Shown here: positions 23,923-32,810 of the stretch, one piece after another | How the letters are laid out: every line of letters begins with the position of its first letter | Numbering within the stretch: position 1 is the stretch's first letter | NCBI GenBank assembly: GCA_039028975.1 | Contig: JBCCHB010000091.1 | Location: 1 to 64,000, forward strand | DNA: 64,000 nt | From: JAHBNG01 sp039028975 | GTDB taxonomy: Bacteria; Chloroflexota; Anaerolineae; Caldilineales; Caldilineaceae | Direction: 5' to 3' | Made by a program: the position numbers and the translations under genes | Notes under the pieces: model-generated | What the model was told of the DNA's origin: nothing | Seen by the model: the letters and a program-made list of their open reading frames with translations, nothing else | Database searches by the model: none

Positions 23923-24474
23923 TTAAAATCCTAACTCAATCGATCCATCGATCCCATCCATAGTGAGCTGCAATCCCGTCGCGTCTTCGGCGACATCAAA
24001 GACGAGAGGGCCAGGGTTGGTGATGCCAGCGCCCATGGGATTGGAGGGCAGTTGATTTGCTTTGTCGGTCCAGACATCGCTGGTCCAGATGACTGATGCA
24101 TGAACGGGGCGAGGCGACATGGCATACTCGTTGCCAGCACCGTCCACCACCTTGAAGAGCTTGCCGCCGAGCATGAGCATCTCGCCAGCTTTGTTGGTTA
24201 GCTCGACGGGGACAACGAGGAACGCGCCATCGGCGATATAGGTGCCGATATCGCCAAACTCGCTGGCGCGGCCTGTAACCTCAGTCCCTTCGCCAACCTC
24301 TTTGCTCTTGTAAGGAGGGTCGACGAGTTTGACTTCCCATTCATCATTGGCTAAGGTCGCGCCAACATTAGCCCCTTCGGATGGGATAATTTCGGAATCA
24401 GAGCCACCACCGCCACATGCCGTCAATAGAAGGGAGATGCAGAGTATGAATGCAAGGATAGGAGTGTTTTTCAT
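23923..24474 (-). CDS. Lipoprotein with a DUF4352-like domain (copy 1)
   Basis: A 183-residue exported lipoprotein: signal peptide with lipobox L-L-T-A-C at residues 16-20, then a Gly-rich linker and one beta-sandwich domain like DUF4352 (TRF2-like immunoprotective fold), with VVPVELTNKAGEMLML and the closing LVFDVAEDATGLQL. A paralogue at 39062 shares the same architecture and the ending FDVAEDATGL. Such lipoproteins are common in Chloroflexota and have no established role. It has a monocistronic layout between two palindromic elements. Confidence 0.75.
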   Translation of the reverse strand: MKNTPILAFILCISLLLTACGGGGSDSEIIPSEGANVGATLANDEWEVKLVDPPYKSKEVGEGTEVTGRASEFGDIGTYIADGAFLVVPVELTNKAGEMLMLGGKLFKVVDGAGNEYAMSPRPVHASVIWTSDVWTDKANQLPSNPMGAGITNPGPLVFDVAEDATGLQLTMDGIDGSIELGF

Positions 24475-24492
24475 AGTTTACTTTTGTTGATT

Positions 24493-24585
24493 TATAGTTG
24501 GCCAGAAAAGTTTTGTCCTATCTCTTCGGAATTAACCAGAGTAGATTGGACAGCCGTCGGGACAGGACTCCTCTGGCAAAGTATA
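24493..24585 (+). repeat. Palindromic repeat family B, copy 3
   Basis: Ninety-three bases starting TATAGTTGGCCAGAAAAG and ending CTCTGGCAAAGTATA, the same size and orientation as the element at 10353. It lies in the divergent gap between the lipoprotein and the small gene at 24677. Confidence 0.75.
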
Positions 24586-24676
24586 TCGATTTTGGGGAGA
24601 CTTGTGTCGACTTTCTTCTTCCTCTATAATAACCGCAATCAGCCCACCAATCAAACGAGGAAAGGAACTTGGCTAT

Positions 24677-24985
24677 ATGCAGCCTGATACGCCGCCATCC
24701 AACACCCAAGCTCGCCAACGGCTTCTTTATCTACATGCTCGCACACCCAGCGTCTTCTCGGATATTCTAGGGTATACCCCCATCGAACCGATCAAGGGCT
24801 ACCGGACTGAGATCAGCGCCGAAACCTTCGAGTGGCCTTACAAAACTGTCCACGACGCCATTGTTGACGGTTGGCAGATCGTCCAGTTCCCTTACTTACA
24901 GGCACCGTTTGACGACAGAGATCTGGACGTAGTTGGTTACGAATTTATTCTGCAAAAGATCCAGCACTATTCGCCTGAAGCATAA
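24677..24985 (+). CDS. Small conserved-looking protein, unknown
   Basis: A 102-residue soluble protein. I choose ATG 24677 behind AAAGGAA; an upstream start at 24602 would run into family B repeat-adjacent sequence. It contains SDILGYTPIEPIKGYRTEIS and a C-terminal half, DGWQIVQFPYLQAPFDD, with aromatic and acidic residues. No family is recognised. It lies 85 bases ahead of a PhyH gene on the same strand and could be its partner. Confidence 0.6.
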   Translation: MQPDTPPSNTQARQRLLYLHARTPSVFSDILGYTPIEPIKGYRTEISAETFEWPYKTVHDAIVDGWQIVQFPYLQAPFDDRDLDVVGYEFILQKIQHYSPEA

Positions 24986-25070
24986 GCCACACAAGACAAA
25001 ACAATAAACCAATGTAGAACAATCCTCTCGACCAGTACACGAATCACGCACCACGCACAAAGGCTATACC

Positions 25071-25862
25071 ATGATCGACCCACAGTATCTCCTCACAGAT
25101 GTGGAGGTAGCAAAATTCATCACCTACGGATATCACATCGTCGAACTTGACCTGCCTGAGGATTTGAATGAGCAGATCGCTCTCCACCTAGATACACTTG
25201 AGTCCAACCCAGGCGATGCCATCACCGAGACCATTCCAGATCTATGGCAGGTACTGGAACATCCTTCTGTACAAGGTGTCTTGAACAGCTTGCTTGGGCA
25301 TGATTATACAATCAACGCTCACCGCCACTGGCACTGCAAACAACCTGGCTCTCCTTACATGCATTGGCATCAGGACAGTACCAACAATCGCAATACAGAA
25401 ATCAATCGCTTTCTGGGACTCTATTATCCTCGAACCATTAAGCCGGATATGGGACCGACGGTGATTGTGCCAGGAACCCAGTTTCGCAATGCCCCCACAG
25501 ACCGGATGGCCACTTATACCAACATCCGCGGACAGGTTCCTCTAACGGTTAAGGCCGGCACAATGGCCTTTACTCACTATGATCTCTGGCATGGCACTGC
25601 GGCCAACCGTTCGTCGGTCAAGCGACACATGATCAAGTTCCTCTTCAATCGCACCCAAGAAAACAATGAACCCACGTGGAACCATGATCCTGAGGCTCTC
25701 AACAGGCCCCGAGACTGGAATCTGCGCGACAAAGCGGAAGATGTCAATAACATTCTCTCCTTTGTTAATCCGCTGGGCGTTTCCCAAAGCGATCATTACA
25801 AAGAGGCAGCCATCCGTCGTCAGTGCTGGGCCGAGTTGATGGGGCAGGTCAGCGCGGATTAA
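25071..25862 (+). CDS. PhyH-family Fe(II)/2-oxoglutarate dioxygenase
   Basis: A 263-residue phytanoyl-CoA dioxygenase family protein with the full facial triad: H100-Q-D102 (MHWHQDS), the distal histidine H174 in YDLWHGTAAN, and an arginine about 11 residues later (R185) for 2-oxoglutarate. It is shorter than and only distantly related to the two H-x-G paralogues upstream. The conventional motif makes it a likely hydroxylase, though the substrate is unknown. It follows the small gene at 24677 and converges on the ABC-2 exporter operon, with only eight bases between stops. Confidence 0.88.
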   Translation: MIDPQYLLTDVEVAKFITYGYHIVELDLPEDLNEQIALHLDTLESNPGDAITETIPDLWQVLEHPSVQGVLNSLLGHDYTINAHRHWHCKQPGSPYMHWHQDSTNNRNTEINRFLGLYYPRTIKPDMGPTVIVPGTQFRNAPTDRMATYTNIRGQVPLTVKAGTMAFTHYDLWHGTAANRSSVKRHMIKFLFNRTQENNEPTWNHDPEALNRPRDWNLRDKAEDVNNILSFVNPLGVSQSDHYKEAAIRRQCWAELMGQVSAD

Positions 25863-25870
25863 CTGTCCAA

Positions 25871-26680
25871 TCAAGATCCAGCGCTCTGATAGGCCAATAA
25901 CCCCTTATTCCAAACAAATACATAGGATAAGGTAAACGATAGTATGCCCACCAACGGCGTTAGGTAAGCAAAGACTGGATGAAACAGCCCTCCAGACGTT
26001 TTGTTCAGAAAGTAGAGAGAGGGATAGAAGTTAATGAACGCAAACGGGATCACAAAGGTTAGCACATACTGGATTGGTCTGCCGTAGATGCTCACAGGGT
26101 AGAGAATATACTGCTCGTGAAATTGAAAGACGATCGAATTGAGCGCTTCCAAATTCAATATCCAGAATGAGGCCGACGACGCGGCCAGATAGACGGCCAT
26201 TTCAATCAAAATACTGCCTAGGATAACCGCAACCAAAACAGCCAACTTGGTAAACGTCCACTGAAGATCGAGCAGGGACGTTGCAATCGCCAAGATAACG
26301 ATGCCGCTCACAAAGTCAGTTAACCCTCTCAACTCCACCTTGTTGCCAATCAACAGCATCAATGGATTAACTGGCTTGAGCAGAAATCGGTCAAATTCAC
26401 CATCAATAATGTAACTTTTGAGGCCCCATAAAATCTCTACATTAAAGACCACAAAGAGGCCATGGGACAGCAGTCGTAGGCCTAGAAGAAAGGCAATCTC
26501 TCCAAAACCCCAGCCGTTGATGGTCTGAAACTTGGCCAAGATGACCCAAATCAGCGCCAAATTGCCTAATTGCAGAAGCAGAATATGGATCACGCTCACC
26601 AGAAAATCGGTCCGGTATTCCATCTGCGCTTTTATATTCACCTTGAGCAGCTTTAGGAAGAGCTGAAGATAGAAAGTCAT
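25871..26680 (-). CDS. ABC-2 exporter permease (DUF990 type), second subunit
   Basis: A roughly 270-residue, six-helix permease of the ABC2_membrane_6 (PF06182, DUF990) family. It shows the family pattern AQMEYRTDFLVSVIHILL and, later, YIIDGEFDRFLLKPVNPL. I choose ATG 26680 because GGAGG lies seven bases before it; the longer frame at 26761 overlaps the previous gene and the ATG at 26686 would abut the ribosome-binding site. It is the last gene of the glycosyltransferase, ATPase, permease, permease operon. Export of a glycoconjugate or lipid-linked product is inferred from that context. Confidence 0.85.
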   Translation of the reverse strand: MTFYLQLFLKLLKVNIKAQMEYRTDFLVSVIHILLLQLGNLALIWVILAKFQTINGWGFGEIAFLLGLRLLSHGLFVVFNVEILWGLKSYIIDGEFDRFLLKPVNPLMLLIGNKVELRGLTDFVSGIVILAIATSLLDLQWTFTKLAVLVAVILGSILIEMAVYLAASSASFWILNLEALNSIVFQFHEQYILYPVSIYGRPIQYVLTFVIPFAFINFYPSLYFLNKTSGGLFHPVFAYLTPLVGILSFTLSYVFVWNKGLLAYQSAGS

Positions 26681-26682
26681 AT

Positions 26683-27504
26683 TCATCCTCCATGAATCAT
26701 CAACTTCTGACGCGACCGCTGCCAGATGACGCGACTCAACCAAAATAGCAGTGCCACCCAAACGAGTTGTACCCCAATACTCTGTGCTGCTTCCACCGCC
26801 TCAAGTCTACCGATATAGATAGAGAGTGGAGCATGATAGATCGAGGCAAAGGGCAGATAGGTTAGCAGGACTTTGGCCCACTCCGGGAAAAACCAGAGCG
26901 GAATAAATGAACCCGAAAAGAGCGCGATCACGAGTCTGGTCATGCCGCCGATGCCGCGGGTTTGGGTCGTCCAAAACGCAGTTAAGGAGACGAGAAAGTC
27001 TATTAGGAAGATGAGCAGATAGCTACCTAAAAGGCTAAAGCAAAAGAGACCAAAGGCGGCACCACTTGCTGGTCCATCCAAGCGGAAGATCCAAAATGCT
27101 ACCAGCACAATGGGTATGGAGAAGAGCAGATTGAAGACGAGCCGACCCACCGAATGAGAAAAGAGATACATCTGAAAGTCGGTCGGTTTGAGCATGTCGG
27201 TGACGATTTCGCCGCTACGCATCTTACGCGACATCCAGTATGAGATGTAGACCTGCAAGATCCCGAAGACGTTGAGGAGTCCACCGGTTACCGCGCTTAG
27301 GATGGCGTAAGTGATCATGGCATTGAGCGGAATGCCCTCCACCTCGCTAGCATTGTCATAGAGGGCTGTCCAAAAGATCTTGAGCAGATAGAAGCTAAAG
27401 AAGAGGCCAATGATGCGAATCAACAGTTCAGTACGGTAGGCAATCTGCTCTTGAAACGATTTCTTGGCAAATTCAAGATAAGCTCGCAAGGCTACCCTCT
27501 TCAT
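26683..27504 (-). CDS. ABC-2 exporter permease (DUF990 type), first subunit
   Basis: A 273-residue six-helix permease related to the next gene: AYRTELLIRIIGLFFSFYLLK at the first helix and MRSGEIVTDMLKPTDFQMYL in the cytoplasmic loop, the same signature as DUF990 proteins. It overlaps the ATPase gene by 32 bases at its start and touches the second permease at its stop, showing tight coupling. Together they form the membrane part of one exporter. Confidence 0.85.
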   Translation of the reverse strand: MKRVALRAYLEFAKKSFQEQIAYRTELLIRIIGLFFSFYLLKIFWTALYDNASEVEGIPLNAMITYAILSAVTGGLLNVFGILQVYISYWMSRKMRSGEIVTDMLKPTDFQMYLFSHSVGRLVFNLLFSIPIVLVAFWIFRLDGPASGAAFGLFCFSLLGSYLLIFLIDFLVSLTAFWTTQTRGIGGMTRLVIALFSGSFIPLWFFPEWAKVLLTYLPFASIYHAPLSIYIGRLEAVEAAQSIGVQLVWVALLFWLSRVIWQRSRQKLMIHGG

Positions 27505-28468
27505 AGATATTCCGGATTATATTGTCAAGGGGGGTGTCTTCAATGGTCAAATCCAAAACCGGATACGTGGCACTCAGCCGGCTAATGAGATCGCTTGCGC
27601 TAAATTGTTTCCGGTCAAAGCGAATATGTGCGCGTACACCCTCCAGTTGTATTTCTTCAACGCCCTCAATCTCTAGCACATCCAAACGCTCTCGAAAATC
27701 GACAATGAGTGTGCTTTCGCTACCAAATCGCTGCTTGAGCGCATCGACCGAGCCGTCATAGATAATCTTGCCGTAGTCAATAATAATGATGCGATGGCAC
27801 AAGGCACCAATATCCGCCAAGTCATGGGTTGTGAGAATTACCGTGGTCTGCCGCTGTTCGTTAATCTCTTGAATGAACTGGCGAATACGCTCTTTGACCA
27901 CTACATCCAGGCCGATTGTCGGTTCATCCAAATAGAGAATGTCAGGGTTATGAAGCAGCGCTGCCGCGATATCACCTCGCATCCGCTGGCCGAGCGATAG
28001 CTGCCTGACGGGCCGATGCATAAAGGATTGGATATCCAGCACATCAGCGAAGAGAGACAGATTCTCCTTGTAAACTTCGTTTGGCACCCGATAAATATGT
28101 TTGAGGAGTTCCAGCGACTCAATAAGCGGCAGATCCCACCAGAGCTGGGTCCGCTGCCCAAAGACCGATCCGATCTGCATCAAGTTTTCTCTACGATCTT
28201 GAGTTGGCGATAAACCGCAAACCGTCACCTCACCACTGGTTGGATAGAGGATACCGATGAGCATCTTGATGGTGGTCGATTTCCCCGCGCCGTTTGGGCC
28301 AACATACCCAACAATTTCACCCTTGTCAATCTGAAATGAGACGTGATCGACGGCCTCAACAATCGTATGCTCGCGGGTAAAGAGGCTCCGTAACGAGCCG
28401 CCCAAGCCCTCTTTCTGCTTGCGAACCGTAAAGGATTTACAAAGCTGATTGACTTCGATGATGGCCAT
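27473..28468 (-). CDS. ABC-2 exporter ATPase
   Basis: A 331-residue ATP-binding subunit. Walker A is GPNGAGKST, the signature reads LSLGQRMR, and Walker B is ILYLDEPTIGLD with the H-loop TTHDL. The linker between strands (LGGSLRSLFTREHTIVEAV) and the C-terminal accessory domain (about residues 235-331) are typical of the NatA-like partners of DUF990 permeases. Its start overlaps the stop of the glycosyltransferase gene (TAATG), so all four genes are coupled. Confidence 0.9.
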   Translation of the reverse strand: MAIIEVNQLCKSFTVRKQKEGLGGSLRSLFTREHTIVEAVDHVSFQIDKGEIVGYVGPNGAGKSTTIKMLIGILYPTSGEVTVCGLSPTQDRRENLMQIGSVFGQRTQLWWDLPLIESLELLKHIYRVPNEVYKENLSLFADVLDIQSFMHRPVRQLSLGQRMRGDIAAALLHNPDILYLDEPTIGLDVVVKERIRQFIQEINEQRQTTVILTTHDLADIGALCHRIIIIDYGKIIYDGSVDALKQRFGSESTLIVDFRERLDVLEIEGVEEIQLEGVRAHIRFDRKQFSASDLISRLSATYPVLDLTIEDTPLDNIIRNIYEEGSLASLS

Positions 28469-29649
28469 TACTGACTCCGCATAACCTGATCAAATGCCTG
28501 GAGTGTAAGTTTGGCCGTCTGCGTCCAGGAGAAATCTTGCGCGCGTCGCAGCCCTTTTTGGCTTAACGTATCCTGGAGCTGTGGCTCAGTGAGTACATTC
28601 TCCATGGCTTGTGCCATTTCCGTAACGTCTAATGGGTCAACCAGCATCCCATATTCGGCAACGATTTCGCTCATGGCTGGAGCCGTTGTCGTCACCACTG
28701 GTGTGCCGCAGCACATGGCTTCTAACGGCGGCAGACCAAATCCTTCATACAGAGAGGGATAAACAAAGAGCGTTGCGCCCTGATAAAACGAGGTTAGCTC
28801 TTCTCGCTCCACAAAGTCGATCACCACAATATCTTCAGTGATCTCTGAACTAAATCCCTCGGCCTGGAAGAACTCATTCATCTTTCGCACGCCACTACCT
28901 TTTTTGCTACCTGTTAAAAAGACAAGCTGGTGCTTGTGTCGGATCTCTTTGGGTAGCTGGGCATAAGCCCTTATCAGGGTTTGATAGTTCTTACGCGCGG
29001 GAAAGGTGCCGCCCACATACAGCACATAGTTGGGCTTAAAGTTGTATTTCTCTTGAATCTTCGAAACGTCTTCGGTTGTATCGGCGGGTTTCAAAGACTC
29101 TTCGGCTGCGGCATAGGTTACCGAGATTTTCTCATGTGGCAGAGTGTAGCGCTCTTGCAATAGCCGAGCCGTGTCCTGGGAGATGGTGACGATCCCCTCT
29201 GCATTTTCCGCGCAGAGCCTACCCCAAACGCCGTAGTAGCCCAATGTCTGAACGGGATAGACCTCTGGATGGGTGATAAAGATGAGATCGTGAACAGTAA
29301 TCACGGCGGGACAGCTTCGTTTAAGCGGGGCCATAAAGACCGGGCCAAAGAAGAGATCGATACCGGACATCTCGACCGCTTGGCTTAGAATCTCCTGATC
29401 CCAGACCACACGGGCATCATAAAAATCTTTAAAATCTGTGGTCTCAGGCCGCTTCTCTAATGCCACAATATCCAGGTTGGATTGGGGTTGAACCGGAACA
29501 TTGCTCTCTTTTTCAACAAAGAGCAGATATTCGTTTTCCGCGTCGATTTGGAGAAGGTGGTGAATTACTTGCTTGGAATAGATCGATAACCCACCATAGT
29601 TGTTACAGGCAAATAGACCGTCAATGCCAATTCGCATAAGATTTCTCAT
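28468..29649 (-). CDS. GT4-family glycosyltransferase
   Basis: A 393-residue GT-B glycosyltransferase. It has the acceptor-side start IGIDGLFACNNYGGLSIYSK, VITVHDLIFITHPEVYP, the linker NYVLYVGGTFPARKNYQTLI, and the donor-binding motif SLYEGFGLPPLEAMCCGTPVV with the EX7E pattern of GT4 enzymes. An ATG at 29637 (MRIGIDG) may be the true start; the one at 29649 lies close behind a GGGGG. It leads the operon with the DUF990 exporter, so it may build the exported glycan or glycolipid. Confidence 0.9.
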   Translation of the reverse strand: MRNLMRIGIDGLFACNNYGGLSIYSKQVIHHLLQIDAENEYLLFVEKESNVPVQPQSNLDIVALEKRPETTDFKDFYDARVVWDQEILSQAVEMSGIDLFFGPVFMAPLKRSCPAVITVHDLIFITHPEVYPVQTLGYYGVWGRLCAENAEGIVTISQDTARLLQERYTLPHEKISVTYAAAEESLKPADTTEDVSKIQEKYNFKPNYVLYVGGTFPARKNYQTLIRAYAQLPKEIRHKHQLVFLTGSKKGSGVRKMNEFFQAEGFSSEITEDIVVIDFVEREELTSFYQGATLFVYPSLYEGFGLPPLEAMCCGTPVVTTTAPAMSEIVAEYGMLVDPLDVTEMAQAMENVLTEPQLQDTLSQKGLRRAQDFSWTQTAKLTLQAFDQVMRSQ

Positions 29650-29658
29650 GCCCCCTTG

Positions 29659-29735
29659 TATATAGTCTGCCAGTAAAATTTCGTCCCGACTTTTGCTCCT
29701 TTTTGGTTAGGGATATCCAGAAAAGGCAAGACATC
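29659..29735 (-). repeat. Degenerate member of palindromic family B
   Basis: The left end TATAGTCTGCCAGTAAAATT, followed by TCGTCCCGAC, matches the family B terminus read on the minus strand. The right half carries CCAGAAAAG in direct rather than inverted orientation and is hard to align. It lies between the GH-like lipoprotein and the glycosyltransferase genes. Confidence 0.45.
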
Positions 29736-29737
29736 TC

Positions 29738-31063
29738 TCACCTCAATGCTTGGAATAGCGACTCATATCTTCCCTTAACCTGTCCAAGATCGTCTAAGAT
29801 GAGCCAGTTTGTGTGACCCCAGTATTGCGGGTATCCGTCAAACGCGAAAAAGATCGCACCTTCAACTCGGTCATCTAATAACCAGGGGGTCACGGACTGG
29901 ACTGATTCATCTAGCACAATGCTCTCCTGACTTCCTAACGACTGTTTCATATATTTTGCTATGGTAGTCGTATCTGGCAGGTCTGGTAAGGCATCTGCCG
30001 CGTTGGGCCAAACACTCTCTTGATGACGCCAACCCGTTTCAGTAATGATAACAGGTAAGTCAGTGATGCCATAGGTTGCAAGCTTAAAGAGTTCCCACTC
30101 ATAGCCATTGACGCCTCGGTTGTAGAGTCCTTCTGGCGGTGGAAGATGAGCGGGATTTTCCGCGTCGTGGACCATATCTCGCTGGTAAACTTGGTAGCTT
30201 GGTTCAGCCTTGAAGGGTCCCAATGGATAGCTGTGGCTGGCCCAAGCATCCAGATGGGTAAAGACATCTGGATAGGCAGCCACCATTTCATCCATAAAGG
30301 TCTCAGCATCCATAAAGTAACCAGCCTCCAGCGGAAGGCTGCCAGTGTGGGGAGCATAGAGGTCAAAGCCTGCATTGAGTATGTACAAGTCTGGATCGGC
30401 TTTGTGTAGTGCATCCGCTACATCCAGCAGAAAACGAGCGTATTGAGGCGGGTTAGGGCGGCCACCCCATTCGTCACCCCGATTTGGCTCGTTGCCCACA
30501 ATCACAAAGTTGCCGCCCGTCTCTGTAACGGGTGGCCAGGCCAAATTAGAGAGCAAATCGGTCACATCTTCTGCAACTGACTTGTAGGAACCATCCTGAT
30601 CGACAGGCGGTGCAGACCAACCTTCCCCAGGCATATGAGTCGTGGCCAGACGAACGAGAGGCGTTAGCGCCAGTTCGGTGCACAAATCCATAAAGTGCTG
30701 CCATCGCTCTGGGTCCAAATCATCCAAGCGTACTAAGACAATGACATATCCCCATTCTCCTACTGCATGGCGAGCCTCCTCCAAGTGGGAGCGCCAAAGA
30801 TCGATGGGCCAATCGTGAGCACCGTCAGTTAGCAACATGTGAACCCCAACTGGACTGGCGGTTTGGGGCCGTTGCCATTCTCGACGCTGGTGCTCGTTCC
30901 GGCCGGACGTCGAGCTACAGCTCAGTATTACAAAAAGAGCTAATATGATTCCTAGCCAGGAGAGACGCAAATTAGCTTCACACCAGTCACTGAATTGCCT
31001 GACCAAAGCCCAATTTTTTATTCTGTTGGCGTATCTCCTGTAGTTGTTGGGTGGCAAGATCAT
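29738..31063 (-). CDS. GH clan A-like glycoside hydrolase lipoprotein
   Basis: An exported protein of up to 441 residues with a signal-anchor ending in lipobox V-I-L-S-C near residue 49. It has the two landmarks of retaining clan GH-A hydrolases: V-G-N-E-P-N near 192 (acid/base glutamate) and I-T-E-T-G-W near 342 (nucleophile glutamate), on a TIM-barrel-like framework. The exact family (GH5/GH39/GH53-like) is uncertain. The 77-base overlap with the upstream gene suggests a later start, possibly TTG near 30972 giving MRLSWLGIIL. It would act on the cell surface. Confidence 0.78.
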   Translation of the reverse strand: MILPPNNYRRYANRIKNWALVRQFSDWCEANLRLSWLGIILALFVILSCSSTSGRNEHQRREWQRPQTASPVGVHMLLTDGAHDWPIDLWRSHLEEARHAVGEWGYVIVLVRLDDLDPERWQHFMDLCTELALTPLVRLATTHMPGEGWSAPPVDQDGSYKSVAEDVTDLLSNLAWPPVTETGGNFVIVGNEPNRGDEWGGRPNPPQYARFLLDVADALHKADPDLYILNAGFDLYAPHTGSLPLEAGYFMDAETFMDEMVAAYPDVFTHLDAWASHSYPLGPFKAEPSYQVYQRDMVHDAENPAHLPPPEGLYNRGVNGYEWELFKLATYGITDLPVIITETGWRHQESVWPNAADALPDLPDTTTIAKYMKQSLGSQESIVLDESVQSVTPWLLDDRVEGAIFFAFDGYPQYWGHTNWLILDDLGQVKGRYESLFQALR

Positions 31064-31883
31064 CCTGACTCCATAATGAGATAGAAAGATTACTACAGGA
31101 CCACAAATGTTTTAAAAGAGAAAGTGCAGCTCCTTCACTTGGTGTGATAAACCAATCAGCTTGTCTATCGCCCGCCCAAATAACCATATCGCCCAGACGC
31201 CCTTTGAAGTAGTGGTTCATTCGACCTGGCCATATATATGTTCGTTTGCCTTCTTCAAATGTAGCCTGAAGAAAATTTAGATCTGCAGAAGAAAGTGGTT
31301 CTGCTTGTGCCATGAATGAAGCGCTTTCGATTGTCAAATGGTTGCGCACCACACAATAGACCCATTGGCTAAAGTGATCCGCACATCTTTGCCACTGGGG
31401 CGGTGTGCCGGAAGCCACTTCAATCAATACTTCTGGATCATCCCCCATATTTAACGGAATTGCCCAGGTGCAGACTCCTTGATTTTCGTGCATAAAAGGC
31501 AGAATATTTTCATCCAACGGGTTGTAATCGTCCCAACTATCCTTGGGTTCACTGAAATCATCTATTGGAATAGCATGTCCATCCAAATTATATTTAGCGA
31601 GGAGCTTCGGGTTGTCTTCGTAGAAGTACCACTCATAAAATGACACAGGCAGTCGAATCCCCGTCCTGTATTCGAAGCGCCACAGGGCATCGTGATTGCC
31701 AAGATAAGATGGAATAGGTTTGTTCAATAGCTCGAAGGTTCGCTTGTGATAGAGTTGTTTTGTGATATCAAAATATTTATATGGATCTCTATAGGCGCTC
31801 GAGTTGTATCCACATAGAGAACAGATATCTTTACCACCGATTGAGCGGTATGTCTTCGAACCACATTCGATACAACTTGTCAT
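30987..31883 (-). CDS. SMI1/KNR4 (SUKH)-like protein with zinc ribbon
   Basis: A 298-residue cytoplasmic protein. It begins with a four-cysteine zinc ribbon (C4-I-E-C, C21-S-L-C). From about residue 65 it shows the SUKH opening ALWRFEYRTGIRLPVSFYEWY, the conserved E-x-x-x-G-x-x-L-P-x-x-x-x-x-W pattern, followed by the long beta-rich body. SUKH proteins often act as immunity proteins or regulators in toxin systems, but no toxin is adjacent. It is two bases downstream of a HAD gene and overlaps the next gene. Confidence 0.65.
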   Translation of the reverse strand: MTSCIECGSKTYRSIGGKDICSLCGYNSSAYRDPYKYFDITKQLYHKRTFELLNKPIPSYLGNHDALWRFEYRTGIRLPVSFYEWYFYEDNPKLLAKYNLDGHAIPIDDFSEPKDSWDDYNPLDENILPFMHENQGVCTWAIPLNMGDDPEVLIEVASGTPPQWQRCADHFSQWVYCVVRNHLTIESASFMAQAEPLSSADLNFLQATFEEGKRTYIWPGRMNHYFKGRLGDMVIWAGDRQADWFITPSEGAALSLLKHLWSCSNLSISLWSQDDLATQQLQEIRQQNKKLGFGQAIQ

Positions 31884-31885
31884 AG

Positions 31886-32518
31886 TTAGCTGTTTACCAC
31901 ATAGTCTATGGCTGCCCCGAACCTTTCCATTTTTTCGACCAAACGCGCAACATCATTCTGCGCATCATCATGGAAGATCGTCCTGAAACCCATTTTGGCT
32001 GGTACAACCAAATTATCTCGATTGTTGTCAATGAAGATGCATTCCTCAGGCTTTGCTCTAGCCAAATCTAACGCGTAGTTGAAATTCGCTTCATTATCTT
32101 TCCGGGTGCCAATATCGCCTGACACAACGAAATAGTCAAAGAGGTCAGCCAGCTTCATCTCGTCTTTGATGGCCTTAAATCGCTCTGAACTGTTATCGGT
32201 AATAATACCCAAAGAGTAGCTGGGTTGTAGCACCTTGCATAGCTGGAAGACTTTTTTATTTCCGGGCGTCTGCCGAAACGCCTCATCCAAGAGGCCCAAT
32301 TCCCAATTGACACCAACACAGTCACAAAATGTCTGCCAAGTATCTCTGTGTGTGGTTCGTCCTACAAGCATCTCCGAATGGTGATCGCGATAACAGGATA
32401 GAACATGTTCAAACGAAATATGTGGCGTCAAGCTCTGGAGATATTTACAAGTCGTGTACGAGCCAGATTTGTCTGTCGTCAATACACCATCAAAATCGAA
32501 AAAGATTGTTTTGATCAC
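31886..32518 (-). CDS. HAD-superfamily hydrolase
   Basis: A 210-residue HAD phosphatase with a helical cap. Motif I is FFDFDGVLT (nucleophile D8 and D10), motif II is IITDNSS, and the acidic motif IV is CIFIDNNRDNL. The length and cap resemble beta-phosphoglucomutase-like and haloacid dehalogenase-like phosphatases of subclass I. It is the first gene of an operon with the SUKH-like gene (two-base gap). The substrate is unknown. Confidence 0.87.
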   Translation of the reverse strand: MIKTIFFDFDGVLTTDKSGSYTTCKYLQSLTPHISFEHVLSCYRDHHSEMLVGRTTHRDTWQTFCDCVGVNWELGLLDEAFRQTPGNKKVFQLCKVLQPSYSLGIITDNSSERFKAIKDEMKLADLFDYFVVSGDIGTRKDNEANFNYALDLARAKPEECIFIDNNRDNLVVPAKMGFRTIFHDDAQNDVARLVEKMERFGAAIDYVVNS

Positions 32519-32628
32519 CTAAAACCTACAAAAAAAAGAAGAACCCGGGTAATATTGAAATTTGGAGAGTGCTTTCTAGAATTGTGCCATTGGGGAGACA
32601 CTTTCACAAACCCTTCGCCACCATCCAC

Positions 32629-32749
32629 ATTCGGTGATTACCCATATCTCGAAGGTGCAGGTAGCACGCCCACGTGCGGATTGTGTCCATCAAACCCGCA
32701 CGTGGGCGTGCTACCTCCTCGGTTGTGGACTTATGGGTAATCACCGAAT
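32629..32749. repeat. Nested palindromic element ahead of the PDDEXK_9 gene
   Basis: A 121-base element. The outer arms ATTCGGTGATTACCCATA (32629-32646) and its exact complement (32732-32749) enclose inner arms GGTAGCACGCCCACGTGCGG (32660-32679) and their exact complement (32696-32715). The whole can fold into one long hairpin. It lies 62 bases before the AAA gene and after the HAD gene's start, and looks like a miniature inverted-repeat element. Confidence 0.85.
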
Positions 32750-32798
32750 CCACAAAACTTGACTCAAATGCATCGACGCAGTTGGATGAGAAACGTGG

Positions 32799-32810
32799 TA
32801 TAATAGAACC
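32799..32810 (+). promoter_or_regulatory. Extended -10 promoter giving a leaderless transcript
   Basis: TGGTATAAT is an extended -10 box; TATAAT is at 32799-32804. The ATG of the next gene begins seven bases later at 32811, the expected transcription start, and no ribosome-binding site fits in between. Translation would start from a leaderless mRNA. Confidence 0.55.
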
